The notes beneath the pieces were generated by a model. That model saw only the letters and a program-made list of their open reading frames with translations. It did not search any database and was not told where the DNA came from. A program made the position numbers and the translations under genes. Below, one piece after another: positions 8,692-17,604 of a stretch of 63,598 bases of DNA. This DNA comes from Nitrospirota bacterium. Lineage in GTDB: Bacteria; Nitrospirota; Thermodesulfovibrionia; Thermodesulfovibrionales; UBA1546. Each line of letters begins with the position of its first letter. Position 1 is the stretch's first letter. The stretch covers positions 1 to 63,598 of the forward strand of contig JACPZK010000026.1 of NCBI GenBank assembly GCA_016195565.1, in the 5' to 3' direction.

Positions 8692-10380
8692 TTAAGAGCG
8701 CTTTTCCTCTCTGCCTTTTTTCATCTCTATTTCGCTCTCGTCATATTGAAACAAGGCGCGCTTTTCTTTCAAAGAAGCGGCTATAAATTCTCTGAATAGC
8801 GGGTGAGGATCCGTCGGCCTTGATTTAAACTCAGGATGAAACTGGCATCCTAAAAACCACGGATGGCCTTCCACTTCTATTATCTCAACAAGCTCTCCGT
8901 CAGGGCTTGTTCCGCTTATCTTCATCCCGTGCCGTGAGAGTATTCCTTTATATGCATTGTTAAATTCATATCTGTGCCTGTGCCTTTCTGAGATTTCCTT
9001 TATGCCGTAAGCCTTGAATGCATTTGTATTGTTTTCAAGAACACAGGGATATGCTCCAAGCCTCATCGTGCCTCCCTTTTCAGAGACATCAGTCCTTTCT
9101 TCTATCCTGCCTTTCCTGAAATCAAACCATCTCTCCATGAGATAAATTACAGGGTCTTTTGCATTCAGGTCAAACTCTGTGCTGTTTGCGGTAAGCCCGC
9201 ATACATTCCGTGCATACTCAATCACAGCGCACTGCATCCCAAGGCATATCCCGAAATAGGGAATCTTTTTCTTGCGGGCATATCTTACAGCCTCAATCTT
9301 GCCTTCAATCCCCCTGTAACCAAATCCTCCGGGCACGAGGATGCCGTTTGCATCCGATAAATATTTATCTGCTCCGTGGACTTCTATCTCTTCAGAATCA
9401 ATCCACTGCAGATTTACCCTTGCATCATTTGCGATTCCGCCGTGGATAAGGGCTTCCATCAGGCTTTTGTATGAATCCTTAAGCCCTACATATTTGCCGA
9501 CTATGGCAATAGTTACTTCATGTTTCGGCTCTTTTAACTTTCTTACTATATCTTTCCACTGCATCAGGTCAACATCTTTGGCAGGGAGCTTAAGTTTGCT
9601 GACAATCTGCTGGTCAAGCCCTTCTTCGCTGAGCGCCATAGGCACCTCGTATATTGTATCCACATCCATTGCCGTGATGACTGAGTCGCCGTCAAGGTTA
9701 CAATGGAGCGCTATCTTTTTCTTTGCCTCAGGAGTGATAGGCTTGTCTGTTCTGCATAAGAGCAGGTCAGGCTGAATACCGATTGCGCGCAGCTCCCTTA
9801 CACTGTGCTGTGTGGGTTTTGTCTTAAGCTCGCCGGCGGTCTTTATATAAGGCACCAGCGTAAGATGCATATAAAGAACGTTTTCCCTTCCTACGTCATA
9901 GCGCATCTGCCTTATTGCCTCAAGGAACGGAAGGCTCTCGATATCGCCGATGGTGCCGCCTATCTCAACTATAACTACATCATTATTATCGCTTACTGAT
10001 TTTATGGCGCGCTTTATCTCGTCAGTTAGATGAGGCACAACCTGAACCGTGTCTCCGAGGTAATCGCCGCGCCTTTCTTTTGTTATGACATTGTAATATA
10101 TCTTTCCTGTCGTATAATTATTTGCCTGAGAGGTTCTTATATGCGTGAATCGCTCATAATGCCCGAGGTCAAGGTCTGTCTCTGCGCCGTCATCTGTTAC
10201 GAAGACCTCGCCATGCTGAAACGGGCTCAGCGTGCCCGGGTCAACATTGATATAAGGGTCAAGCTTCTGGATTGTTACTTTCAGCCCCCGCGCCTCAAGA
10301 AGGGCGCCTGTTGCAGCCGCAGCAATGCCTTTTCCCAGCGACGATACAACTCCGCCTGTTACGAAGATAAACTTAGCCAT
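8692..10380 (-). CDS. pyrG: CTP synthase
   Basis: 562 residues, slightly longer than usual because of a charged C-terminal tail ([10 protein letters not shown]). The synthetase half begins [16 protein letters not shown] with the P-loop and contains the [13 protein letters not shown] segment; the C-terminal half is a class I glutamine amidotransferase with nucleophile motif GICLGMQC and the late CQFHPEFKS His-Glu pair. Makes CTP from UTP, ATP and glutamine. Its start overlaps the 3' end of kdsB by 22 bases; in this context it supplies CTP for CMP-KDO. Confidence 0.97.
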   Translation of the reverse strand: MAKFIFVTGGVVSSLGKGIAAAATGALLEARGLKVTIQKLDPYINVDPGTLSPFQHGEVFVTDDGAETDLDLGHYERFTHIRTSQANNYTTGKIYYNVITKERRGDYLGDTVQVVPHLTDEIKRAIKSVSDNNDVVIVEIGGTIGDIESLPFLEAIRQMRYDVGRENVLYMHLTLVPYIKTAGELKTKPTQHSVRELRAIGIQPDLLLCRTDKPITPEAKKKIALHCNLDGDSVITAMDVDTIYEVPMALSEEGLDQQIVSKLKLPAKDVDLMQWKDIVRKLKEPKHEVTIAIVGKYVGLKDSYKSLMEALIHGGIANDARVNLQWIDSEEIEVHGADKYLSDANGILVPGGFGYRGIEGKIEAVRYARKKKIPYFGICLGMQCAVIEYARNVCGLTANSTEFDLNAKDPVIYLMERWFDFRKGRIEERTDVSEKGGTMRLGAYPCVLENNTNAFKAYGIKEISERHRHRYEFNNAYKGILSRHGMKISGTSPDGELVEIIEVEGHPWFLGCQFHPEFKSRPTDPHPLFREFIAASLKEKRALFQYDESEIEMKKGREEKRS

Positions 10381-11147
10381 TTCTTCACCCTCTCTAAGTC
10401 CTGCGGTGTATCAACACCCACAGTCTCGCAAGTCGTTTCTTTTACTTTTATGCGAAATCCATTCACGAGCACGCGAAGCTGTTCAAGCTTCTCTGTTTTC
10501 TCTAATTCCACGGGTTCCATTTTTGCAAGATTTAAAAGCACATCACGCCTGTAACTGTAAAGGCCGAGATGCTTATAAAAGTTGAAAGTTGAAAGTTGAA
10601 AGTTGAAAGTTTGTAATTCAAATCTTCTTTTTAACTCCTCACTTTTAACTTTCCACTGGTCTCTGTCAAACGGTATCGGCGCTCTTGAAAAATACATGGC
10701 AAAGCCTTCTTTATCAAAAACAGCCTTAACGACATTGGGGTCAAATATTTCTTCAGGGTCTTCTATTTTTTTTATCAGGGTTCCCATTGCCGCCCTTTTG
10801 TCGTCAAGCAGCCTGATAACGTCGTCTATCATCTCCGCCCTTATGAGCGGCTCATCTCCCTGAACATTGACAATTATATCATAATCCAAAGAAGCGGCGA
10901 CCTCTGCTATGCGGTCTGTGCCTGATGCATGTTCCTTTGCGGTCATTACAGCCTTGCCGCCGAATTCAATCACGGTTTTAAATATGGCCTCGCTGTCAGT
11001 TGCAACGATTACATCTTCTGCGAGCTTTGATTTCTTTGAATTTTCATACACATGCCGTATCAAAGGTTTGCCATTTAGGGGTGCAAGGGGCTTTCCCGGA
11101 AAACGGGTTGACTCATAACGGGCAGGGATAATAACAATCGCTGTCAT
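10359..11147 (-). CDS. kdsB: CMP-KDO synthetase (3-deoxy-manno-octulosonate cytidylyltransferase)
   Basis: 262 residues. Activates KDO with CTP. Seen: [16 protein letters not shown] at the N-terminus, NVQGDEPL near residue 95, and the [12 protein letters not shown] segment of the sugar-binding region. Between FDRDQW and YKHLGL the usual short connection is enlarged by residues about 164-190 ([20 protein letters not shown]), which are translated low-complexity repeat DNA. The extra loop falls next to a conserved element but keeps the frame. First gene of kdsB-pyrG. Activity with the insertion is inferred, not shown. Confidence 0.94.
   Translation of the reverse strand: MTAIVIIPARYESTRFPGKPLAPLNGKPLIRHVYENSKKSKLAEDVIVATDSEAIFKTVIEFGGKAVMTAKEHASGTDRIAEVAASLDYDIIVNVQGDEPLIRAEMIDDVIRLLDDKRAAMGTLIKKIEDPEEIFDPNVVKAVFDKEGFAMYFSRAPIPFDRDQWKVKSEELKRRFELQTFNFQLSTFNFYKHLGLYSYRRDVLLNLAKMEPVELEKTEKLEQLRVLVNGFRIKVKETTCETVGVDTPQDLERVKKWLSLSS
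10578..10657. repeat. Dispersed repeat family C with four tandem gttgaaa units, in frame in kdsB
   Basis: aagttgaaagttgaaagttg continues as a perfect 7-bp tandem and is followed by the inverted arm cacttttaactttccac. The whole element is translated inside KdsB. Confidence 0.85.
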
Positions 11148-11323
11148 GCGCTTGGATAATTATAAATGATTTGGGAAAAAATTTAAATGAAAAAGCTGAG
11201 AAAAGAAATTAGCGCAATTATTTATCGTGTGGGCTTCGCACGCCAAGGGAGATTTCGCTTGACCAAACCCACAATTTCTCCTAAAATTACCCCAAAAGAC
11301 GCATACGGCAGAAAAATAATGTT

Positions 11324-11761
11324 ATGTCTAAGAAACAGATAACAATAACGGGCACAAGAGATTCGGACAAGCTAAAGATTCAAAAGGCTCTGAAGCTTCT
11401 TGAAAGGAAATCACCCGAACACTTCGCCTATGTTACTCGATATTTAGATTGCATACATGCAGACCCAGATAAACCTTCGCGTGTCAATTGTAGTACACGT
11501 ACATTTATTATTGGTAAAAAAACATTGAAGGAAACACGCTGGTGGATTGCTGCAGCTCTCGTTCATGAGGCAAAGCATGTGGAATTCAGTCAGCCAGGCA
11601 AAAAACGTGTAACCCAAGATATCGAAGAAAAAGAGTGCCTTGAGGCAATGTTCGAGGCAGGAAGAAAAATTTTTTTATTGTGGCGATTTTTCTACGGTGA
11701 ACCCAAAACGCTTTATCAAACAAAGTGGTGGAAAACAAAACCGAAGGAGCAGGATTGGTGA
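11324..11761 (+). CDS. Small HExxH-motif protein, putative zinc metallopeptidase
   Basis: 145 residues, family not recognised. The central segment WIAAALVHEAKHVEF carries HEAKH, a match to the zinc-binding HExxH of zincins; a Glu-rich helix follows (DIEEKECLEAMFEAG) that could give the third ligand. No signal peptide or membrane segment is visible, and the C-terminus is Lys/Trp-rich. It sits between kdsB and the BrnT/BrnA pair in an accessory stretch. A weak upstream ribosome site and an AT-rich 5' region give little about regulation. Function inferred from the motif alone. Confidence 0.55.
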   Translation: MSKKQITITGTRDSDKLKIQKALKLLERKSPEHFAYVTRYLDCIHADPDKPSRVNCSTRTFIIGKKTLKETRWWIAAALVHEAKHVEFSQPGKKRVTQDIEEKECLEAMFEAGRKIFLLWRFFYGEPKTLYQTKWWKTKPKEQDW

Positions 11762-11792
11762 TCAATAAGTATGGAGGACACAACACATCAAT

Positions 11793-11826
11793 TAACCCGA
11801 TTCGGTTTCGCCTCTCGGGTTATTTA
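11793..11826 (+). terminator. Possible terminator hairpin
   Basis: taacccga ... tcgggtta forms an 8-bp stem 32 bases after the HExxH gene. The T tract after it is short (tattta), so termination efficiency is doubtful. Confidence 0.4.
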
Positions 11827-11872
11827 GGTCATTAGCCCATAGTCCCAAAGCCACCTGAATCATCTATTCCTA

Positions 11873-11925
11873 TGCTAAAATCCATCATGGAATTTGTTGA
11901 TGTCCTTTTCCCGATTAATCTCGGG
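11873..11925 (+). pseudogene. Truncated duplicate of the priA 5' end
   Basis: This 53-base stretch matches the start of priA at 12672-12723 with about three mismatches (tgctaaaatccatcatgg, then the FVDVLFPINL codons) and then diverges abruptly. It marks the left boundary of the segment carrying BrnT and BrnA, whose right boundary is the intact priA start. Confidence 0.85.
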
Positions 11926-11940
11926 TTTGATTTCCGTATA

Positions 11941-11969
11941 TTGTTAAATTTATCTATGTTAGCTATAAT
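11941..11969 (+). promoter_or_regulatory. Predicted sigma70-type promoter of the BrnT/BrnA pair
   Basis: -35 ttgtta (11941-11946), 17-base spacer, perfect -10 tataat (11964-11969), then the BrnT start 11 bases further on. The short leader fits a tightly autoregulated toxin-antitoxin transcript. Confidence 0.6.
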
Positions 11970-11980
11970 TAATATGTAAT

Positions 11981-12262
11981 ATGCTTTTATTTGAATGGGA
12001 TGAGGTTAAAGCGAAAGCCAATTTCAAGAAGCATAAAGTGAGCTTTGAGGAAGGCAAAACTATTTTTAATGACCCATTCCTATTTACGTTCCCAGATAAT
12101 GAGCATTCCGTAAAAGAAGAACGTTATATAAACATTGGACTTTCTGCATATGGGAGCATTTTAATTTTGACTCATACTGAACGGCAAGGTAAAATACGTA
12201 TTATCAGTTGCAGAAAGGCAACGGCGTATGAAAGGAGATTTTATGAAGAAGGCAACTTCTAA
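11981..12262 (+). CDS. brnT: BrnT-family toxin
   Basis: 93 residues. FEWDEVKAKANFKKHKVSFEEG at the N-terminus and RIISCRKATAYERRFYEE at the C-terminus are the two hallmarks of BrnT, a small ribonuclease toxin with a RelE-like fold. No clear ribosome-binding site precedes the ATG, but the start fits family length and a -10 box lies just upstream. It overlaps the antitoxin gene by 20 bases. Confidence 0.88.
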   Translation: MLLFEWDEVKAKANFKKHKVSFEEGKTIFNDPFLFTFPDNEHSVKEERYINIGLSAYGSILILTHTERQGKIRIISCRKATAYERRFYEEGNF

Positions 12263-12551
12263 AGAAATATCGGAAAAAGAAGGCATGAAATCTGAATATG
12301 ATTTTTCAAGAATGAAGGGGGCAGTGCAGGGGAAATACTATAAGGCATATCGCGCTGGACATAAAGTGGAGATTCTTAAAGCAGACGGCGCTACTACGGT
12401 AGAATATTTTAAGCTTAAAGAAGGCGCCGTTATGTTAGAGCCGGACGTTAGAAAATATTTTTCAAGCTCGGAATCAGTCAACAAGGCGCTTAGGTCATTG
12501 ATTGAGATTATTCCCTCAAAGAGACGGTCTGCTGCTCACTCAAAAGGATAA
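12243..12551 (+). CDS. BrnA-like antitoxin
   Basis: 102 residues from the ATG at 12243, chosen because aaaggagatttt lies just upstream. SEYDFSRMKGAVQGKYYKAY is typical of antitoxins paired with BrnT, and the C-terminal LEPDVRKYFSSSESVNKAL resembles the DNA-binding end of BrnA. The middle (about 40-65) looks like an extra short beta segment between these two parts. It is the presumed neutraliser and repressor of the pair. Confidence 0.8.
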   Translation: MKKATSKEISEKEGMKSEYDFSRMKGAVQGKYYKAYRAGHKVEILKADGATTVEYFKLKEGAVMLEPDVRKYFSSSESVNKALRSLIEIIPSKRRSAAHSKG

Positions 12552-12685
12552 TAGCGTTGCCGCACAACGAAGCACTCCACCGGTTATGGCGATACGAACA
12601 CCGCGTCTGTGACCTCAGGCGTTTTCAAAAAACCTCAAGAGTCTCAAACTAACATAAACTATTTCCTCCTGTGCTAAAATCCATC

Positions 12686-14587
12686 ATGGAATTTGTCGAT
12701 GTTCTTTTCCCGATTAATCTGGGCCCGCTGACATACAAATGCCCTGAGCATCTGATTGATAAAGCGCATCCCGGAATGCTCGTTTCAGCGCCTCTGAAAA
12801 AACAGATAACAATGGGAATCATCCTCAGTAAATCTTCTGCGCCCATGTCCGACAACATAAAAAACATCAGCGATATCCACGGCGAATCGCCTCTGCTTGA
12901 ACCGCCCTTGCTGAAACTCCTTAACTGGATGGCTGATTATTACATCATCGCAAATAAAGGACTTGTTCTTAAGAACATGCTGCCGCAGGAGACATTCAAA
13001 AAAGTAAAAGCTCGGAGCAAAGGGAAAACAGAAGAAAAGGAGAGTAATGAGATAATTGAGATAGACGAAAACATCTTATCTAAAATAAAAGAATCGCTTT
13101 CTAAAAGAGAATATAAAACCTTTCTTGTTCATGCCCCAAGTCCTTTATACGAAAGCGCAACAGTTACAAAAATCCTGCCGCAGGGCAAAAGCGCGATAAT
13201 CCTTGTGCCTGAAATCGTACACATAAGCCATGTACTTCCTTTTATCAAAGAAACAGCAGGGGAGAGGTTATGCGTGCTGCACAGCGGTTTAAGCAAGGGA
13301 CAGCGCTCAGAGGCTATGGAAAAAATCATTTCAGGGCAGTGCAATGTAGTGCTTGGCACGAGGATGGCGGTGTTTGCGCCTTTGAAAAATGTATCTCTGA
13401 TTTCGGTTATGCATGAGCACAGCAGTTCATACAGGACAGAAGAAGGGCTGAGATTCAACGCAAGGGATATCGCTGTCATGAGGGGCTATCTTGAAAAAGC
13501 GGCGGTTGTATTGTCATCAATCTGTCCTTCGATAGAATCCGTTTATAATTCAAAACGGAGTAAATACACGCTTATCAGGCCTGACGTATATTCCCAGCGC
13601 CCGAAGATACGAATACTTAACATGAGGAATGAACATCAGCCGGCCCCTAATCTTTCAAAGACAGTTATAAATGAAGCGCTGTCGTCTATCAGTAAGAACG
13701 AAAAAATAATGTTTGTGATAAACAGGAAAGGCTATTCCATGCTCACATGCAAGGAATGCGGCTGCACCGAGACATGCGGCAAGTGCAGCATTCCGCTTAT
13801 GTTCTATAAGAATGATAAGTCTCTGAGATGCCACTACTGCGGGGCGATAGCCGGTTCTCCTGAGAAGTGCAGAAGATGCGGAAGCTTTTCTCTTGAACCA
13901 GCAGGCTCCGGCATAGAACGGGTGGAAGAAAATATTAAAAAAGTTTTCGATATCGAGCCGCTGAGGATTGACAGCAACATGCTTAAAAGAAAACGCATTC
14001 CTGAAGACCTCTCTGATATAACAGAAGGCAAACCCATAATACTCGGGACAAAGCTTCTTACAAAAAGGCTGCACAGTTCAGAAAAATTAGGAATGGCGGC
14101 AGTGCTGAATGCTGACAGCTATCTGAATCAGCCTGATTTCCGCTCTGCTGAAAGGACATTTCATGAGATGTACGGCATTACCGACAAGATAAAACCCGGT
14201 GGTTCGCTTTTCATTCAGACAAGGATGCCGCAGAATTATATCTTCAGGCATCTTAAAAACTATGACTATGCTTCCTTCTGCGATGAAGAATTAGAAAAGA
14301 GAAAAGAAATGTTATATCCTCCGTTTTCAAAGCTGGCATTAATAACTTTTAATGGCAGAGATTGCGATGCACTCAGGACAGAAAAGGCAATCGGGGAGAT
14401 ACTTTCAGGCAATAAGGCTTTAGAGGTTCTTGGCCCTTCAGTCACGCCCACCAAAAAGGGGGGAAAGGAATATTCCCTGCTTTTTAAAGCAGTGTCAAAG
14501 AAGAATTTGCATTCTTCTGTAAAGAGATTTCTGGAGCTTCTCGGCAGCTACAAATGTTTGAATGTAAAAATTGCGATTGATCCGTAG
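12686..14587 (+). CDS. priA: PriA-like primosomal protein with degenerate helicase motifs
   Basis: 633 residues from ATG 12686 (MEFVDVLFPI, which matches PriA N-termini); a GTG at 12671 would add five. PriA restarts stalled replication forks. The N-terminal DNA-binding domain and the zinc module are intact (CKECGC, CGKCS, CHYCG, CRRCGS). The ATPase is not: where Walker A (GxTGSGKT) should be there is HAPSPLYESATVTK, and where the DEEH box should be there is SVMHEHSSSYRTEE, although NVVLGTRMAVFAPL around it is conserved. The protein is about 100 residues shorter than usual. It is probably a PriA that binds DNA and loads partners without unwinding, as in actinobacteria, or is decaying. Its 5' end is duplicated at 11873. 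Confidence 0.88.
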   Translation: MEFVDVLFPINLGPLTYKCPEHLIDKAHPGMLVSAPLKKQITMGIILSKSSAPMSDNIKNISDIHGESPLLEPPLLKLLNWMADYYIIANKGLVLKNMLPQETFKKVKARSKGKTEEKESNEIIEIDENILSKIKESLSKREYKTFLVHAPSPLYESATVTKILPQGKSAIILVPEIVHISHVLPFIKETAGERLCVLHSGLSKGQRSEAMEKIISGQCNVVLGTRMAVFAPLKNVSLISVMHEHSSSYRTEEGLRFNARDIAVMRGYLEKAAVVLSSICPSIESVYNSKRSKYTLIRPDVYSQRPKIRILNMRNEHQPAPNLSKTVINEALSSISKNEKIMFVINRKGYSMLTCKECGCTETCGKCSIPLMFYKNDKSLRCHYCGAIAGSPEKCRRCGSFSLEPAGSGIERVEENIKKVFDIEPLRIDSNMLKRKRIPEDLSDITEGKPIILGTKLLTKRLHSSEKLGMAAVLNADSYLNQPDFRSAERTFHEMYGITDKIKPGGSLFIQTRMPQNYIFRHLKNYDYASFCDEELEKRKEMLYPPFSKLALITFNGRDCDALRTEKAIGEILSGNKALEVLGPSVTPTKKGGKEYSLLFKAVSKKNLHSSVKRFLELLGSYKCLNVKIAIDP

Positions 14588-14604
14588 TCTGTTTGGGAGT
14601 AATT

Positions 14605-15210
14605 TTAAGTGTATGCTGATTTGTCGCCGATATCGAAATGAATCGGCATGAAGACTTTTCTGAATGTGAAAAATAGAAGCATGAACGCTATCAGAAGAAG
14701 GCCGTAGGCCGCTCCTTCAAAACTAATCATCCGCACAGAGAAAAGCAAAAGATATAAAGGCATTATGAGCGCAAGGAGATAGCCTTCCGTTAACTTAAAA
14801 CAGAATGCCTCTTTTGCAGCGATAAAGCCGAGACAGAGCGACAGCGGGATAAGAAGTAATGGGCCGTATGGTTTGTTGGCGACAACTCCGAGCAGATTCC
14901 CTTTCCCCACAATAAGCAGAATTACCAAGGCGGCAACAGATATGTAATAGAGCTTTTTCAATGTTCTTTTGAACTTGCTTACATAAAGGTGGATGAAAAA
15001 TACGCTCATCCCAACAGATATATAAAGCGAGATGAGCAGGATATTGAATATCGTGATTAATACACGGTTATCCTGATTTTTCATGGAACTGAAGAGCATA
15101 TACGAGGCGAGTGATATTATTAACGCCGAAAACACTATGCCAATCCTGTAAATCACAACCGTAACCTTGTCTTCTTTTGTCAGCGGCTGGAATATCTGCT
15201 GCTCGCCCAT
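14605..15210 (-). CDS. Polytopic membrane protein, DUF2301-like
   Basis: 201 residues with about six hydrophobic helices and a short cytosolic start (MGEQQIFQPLTKEDKVTVVIYRIG). The motif AAKEAFCFKLTEGYLLAL in the middle resembles the conserved core of DUF2301 integral membrane proteins of unknown function; this link is from memory and uncertain. It follows the U32 peptidase gene by 34 bases on the same strand and converges on priA. Confidence 0.65.
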   Translation of the reverse strand: MGEQQIFQPLTKEDKVTVVIYRIGIVFSALIISLASYMLFSSMKNQDNRVLITIFNILLISLYISVGMSVFFIHLYVSKFKRTLKKLYYISVAALVILLIVGKGNLLGVVANKPYGPLLLIPLSLCLGFIAAKEAFCFKLTEGYLLALIMPLYLLLFSVRMISFEGAAYGLLLIAFMLLFFTFRKVFMPIHFDIGDKSAYT

Positions 15211-15244
15211 GGGACTATATTAACAGAAAAATCTCTGATGTTGT

Positions 15245-16483
15245 TCAAACAATCCCTTTTACATCCGGTTTTAGCCTGAAATTCTTGCCTCTTCTTATCA
15301 AATCGCCTTCCCTTGCTCCGGCGGGCACAGGCATAAAAACAATATTCTCATTTCTCGCAGTTGTAATATCCATGCCATCAGTATCTTTTACTGATTCAAG
15401 AACAAACAGTTTCTCTTCAAGTCCCGGCGAAAGATATTCTATAGCATCTCCCTTGTCAAGCCTGTTTCTCAGCTCAACCTTTGCAGTCCTGTTTTTAATC
15501 TCAAGGATAATCCCGACAAGCTCGTGGCTCATTCTGTAGCTTTCGCCGTCAAAGTTATAGTCGTTATCAGGCTGCTTGCCGAAGAACATCCCTGTTGTAT
15601 ATCCCCTGCTTGAGAACATTGAAAGCTCTTTTAACCACCTTGGATTAACAGCGTATTTCCCATTTCCGAGGGAATCTATCGCCTCCCTGTAAGTCTTCAC
15701 AACACCAGCAGCATAATTTATGCCTTTCATCCTTCCTTCAATCTTAAAGCTGTCTATCCCTGCATCGCTCAGAAGGTGCAGATGCTCAATCATGCAGAGG
15801 TCTTTTGAGCTCATGATATAAGTCCCCCTGTCATCCTCAAATACGGGAAAGTGCTCTCCCTGCCTTTTTTCTTCCATGAGGGTATAGTTCCACCTGCATG
15901 AATTCGTGCATTCACCTCTGTTTGCGCTCCTTGATGTAAGAAAACTGCTTATATAACATCTTCCCGAATATGAAATGCAGATAGAGCCGTGGACAAAGAC
16001 CTCAAGTTCAAGATCCGTCTTGCAGCGTATCTCCTTAATCTCATCTATAGTGAGTTCTCTTGAAAGCACAAGCCTCTTTGCGCCGAGGGTTTCCCAGAAT
16101 TTCGCTGACTCGCTGTTTGTGATATTCGCCTGTGTGCTTACATGGATTGCAATCTCAGGGGTGCTTTTTTTGAACATCATGAAAAACCCGGGGTCAGAGA
16201 GTATCACTGCGTCAGGCATTGCATCTTTAAGAAACTCTATATATTCTTCCATCCCCTTTAAGTCTGAGTTGTGAGGGAAGATGTTTACTGTGACATAAGC
16301 TTTTTTATTTCTGGCGTGTGCATACTTTATTGCTTCTTTCAATTCTTCGGGTTCAAAGTTGCCAGCCTTGCCTCTGAGGCTGAACCTTGAATCGCCGAGA
16401 TAGACCGCATCAGCTCCATAATGAATGGCTGTTCTGAGTTTCTCAAAATCTCCGGCAGGCGCAAGCAATTCAGATTTTTTCAT
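15245..16483 (-). CDS. U32 peptidase-family protein (YegQ/TrhP-like)
   Basis: 412 residues. LLAPAGDFEKLRTAIHYGADAVY opens the protein, and the family signature lies at ELEVFVHGSICISYSGRC with nearby cysteines (NRGECTNSCRW). DSFKIEGRMKG is also typical. Members of this group act in prephenate-dependent tRNA U34 hydroxylation (TrhP) rather than as true proteases; which function applies here is not decidable. The start overlaps the stop of the CoaE-RibK gene by four bases (ATGA), so the two are translationally coupled. Confidence 0.92.
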   Translation of the reverse strand: MKKSELLAPAGDFEKLRTAIHYGADAVYLGDSRFSLRGKAGNFEPEELKEAIKYAHARNKKAYVTVNIFPHNSDLKGMEEYIEFLKDAMPDAVILSDPGFFMMFKKSTPEIAIHVSTQANITNSESAKFWETLGAKRLVLSRELTIDEIKEIRCKTDLELEVFVHGSICISYSGRCYISSFLTSRSANRGECTNSCRWNYTLMEEKRQGEHFPVFEDDRGTYIMSSKDLCMIEHLHLLSDAGIDSFKIEGRMKGINYAAGVVKTYREAIDSLGNGKYAVNPRWLKELSMFSSRGYTTGMFFGKQPDNDYNFDGESYRMSHELVGIILEIKNRTAKVELRNRLDKGDAIEYLSPGLEEKLFVLESVKDTDGMDITTARNENIVFMPVPAGAREGDLIRRGKNFRLKPDVKGIV

Positions 16484-17508
16484 CCCAAAATTTCCTTTGC
16501 TTTTTTTATATCTTTTTTTATCTGCACTTCCAGCGCCCTTGCATTTGGAAATTTCTTTTCATCACGGATGCGCTTTATAAAAAGCACCTTGATTTTTTTG
16601 CCTAAAAGATTTCCTGAGAAATTAAAAATATGAACCTCAAGACTTAATTCTGATGCGCCGAATGTCGGGTTCTTGCCGATATTAGCTGCGCCTTTATATA
16701 TCTTTTTATTATTTAATGACACCGTCACCGCATAAACGCCTTCTTTGGGAGAATAGCCTTTAAATGAAATGTTTGCAGTCGGGGTATGAAGGAGCTTTTT
16801 CCCCCTTCCAGCGCCTTTAATGACTGTCCCTTCTATTGAAAAAGGCTTTCCGAGGATTTTTGCAGCCCTGTCAACCTTGCCTTCAAGAATAAGATTTTTA
16901 GTTTTCGCCTCTTTTAAGAGTTCTTTGTAAACCGCTGTAACCTGTTTTTTTGTCTTTTCAGGGTTCATGCTGTTATCAATCACAAAATCAGACTTCTTAA
17001 TCTTTTCTTTTATCGGAAGCTGGCATTTGAGCCTTTCAATTACATTCCTTGGCGGAATGCCGAGCATGGAAAGCCTGTTAATTGCGGTAGTTTCTTTGGC
17101 GAATACGGTAATCATCTTATCAAATCTTCCTTCGTATCCCCTCTCAAATATCAAAGGCGCTTCTACGATGAACACCTTGCTTCCATCCTTAGTTTTTTTG
17201 AAGAAATCGTCAATCCTTTCAAAGACTAATGGATGAAGAAGGTCTTCAAGCTTAAGCCGCAGTGATTTATTCCTGAAAATCCTTTGAGCGATTTTACTCT
17301 TATCGAGATTGCCTTTTTTATCAAATACCCCTGCGCCCAAAAGTGCTTTTATTTTTTTTAGGACTTGTTTTTCCCTGAGAAGCTGTTGCACGACCCAGTC
17401 AGCGTCAATCGTAACAGCGCCAAGCTCCCTGAACATAGAAAGCACAGCGCTTTTCCCCATGCCGTAATTCCCTGTCAGCCCAGTGATGAACATAGGATTA
17501 TTATACAT
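16480..17508 (-). CDS. Fusion of dephospho-CoA kinase and riboflavin kinase
   Basis: 342 residues. Residues 1 to about 205 are CoaE: GLTGNYGMGKSAV is the P-loop, IDADWVVQQL and the LLHPLVF helix follow, and EAPLIFERGYEGRFD is the family's E(V/A)PLLFE motif. Residues about 210-342 are the C-terminal flavokinase part of RibF: AAKILGKPFSIEGTVIKG, the PTANI nucleotide loop, NIGKNPTFG, and LEVHIF with the catalytic Glu, ending RIRDEKKF. In ordinary RibF this part follows an FAD synthetase domain; here CoaE takes that place. One protein could thus make CoA and FMN. MFITGL (ATG 17493) is an alternative start. No second RibF piece lies in the window. Confidence 0.9.
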   Translation of the reverse strand: MYNNPMFITGLTGNYGMGKSAVLSMFRELGAVTIDADWVVQQLLREKQVLKKIKALLGAGVFDKKGNLDKSKIAQRIFRNKSLRLKLEDLLHPLVFERIDDFFKKTKDGSKVFIVEAPLIFERGYEGRFDKMITVFAKETTAINRLSMLGIPPRNVIERLKCQLPIKEKIKKSDFVIDNSMNPEKTKKQVTAVYKELLKEAKTKNLILEGKVDRAAKILGKPFSIEGTVIKGAGRGKKLLHTPTANISFKGYSPKEGVYAVTVSLNNKKIYKGAANIGKNPTFGASELSLEVHIFNFSGNLLGKKIKVLFIKRIRDEKKFPNARALEVQIKKDIKKAKEILG

Positions 17509-17557
17509 TACGAGGGGAGTGTATCTGTTAGCGCGGGAGTTAAAGGTAACGACAGAA

Positions 17558-17586
17558 TTCTGCGGTGGCTTTAGCCATCAGCAGAA
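17558..17586. repeat. REP-like hairpin
   Basis: ttctgcggtggctttagcca followed by tcagcagaa forms a long imperfect hairpin with the loop ttta, placed between the HNH gene and the CoaE-RibK gene. Confidence 0.5.
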
Positions 17587-17604
17587 ATGATTTGTTAGAT
17601 AGTT

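Noticed and set aside
10578-10657. Repeat array as CRISPR
   Set aside because: The units are 7-bp tandem and low complexity without unique spacers; the same holds for the gaatcggt run at 51360-51392.
11188-11340. 50-codon frame upstream of the HExxH gene
   Set aside because: No clear ribosome-binding site or family, and it overlaps the HExxH gene start.
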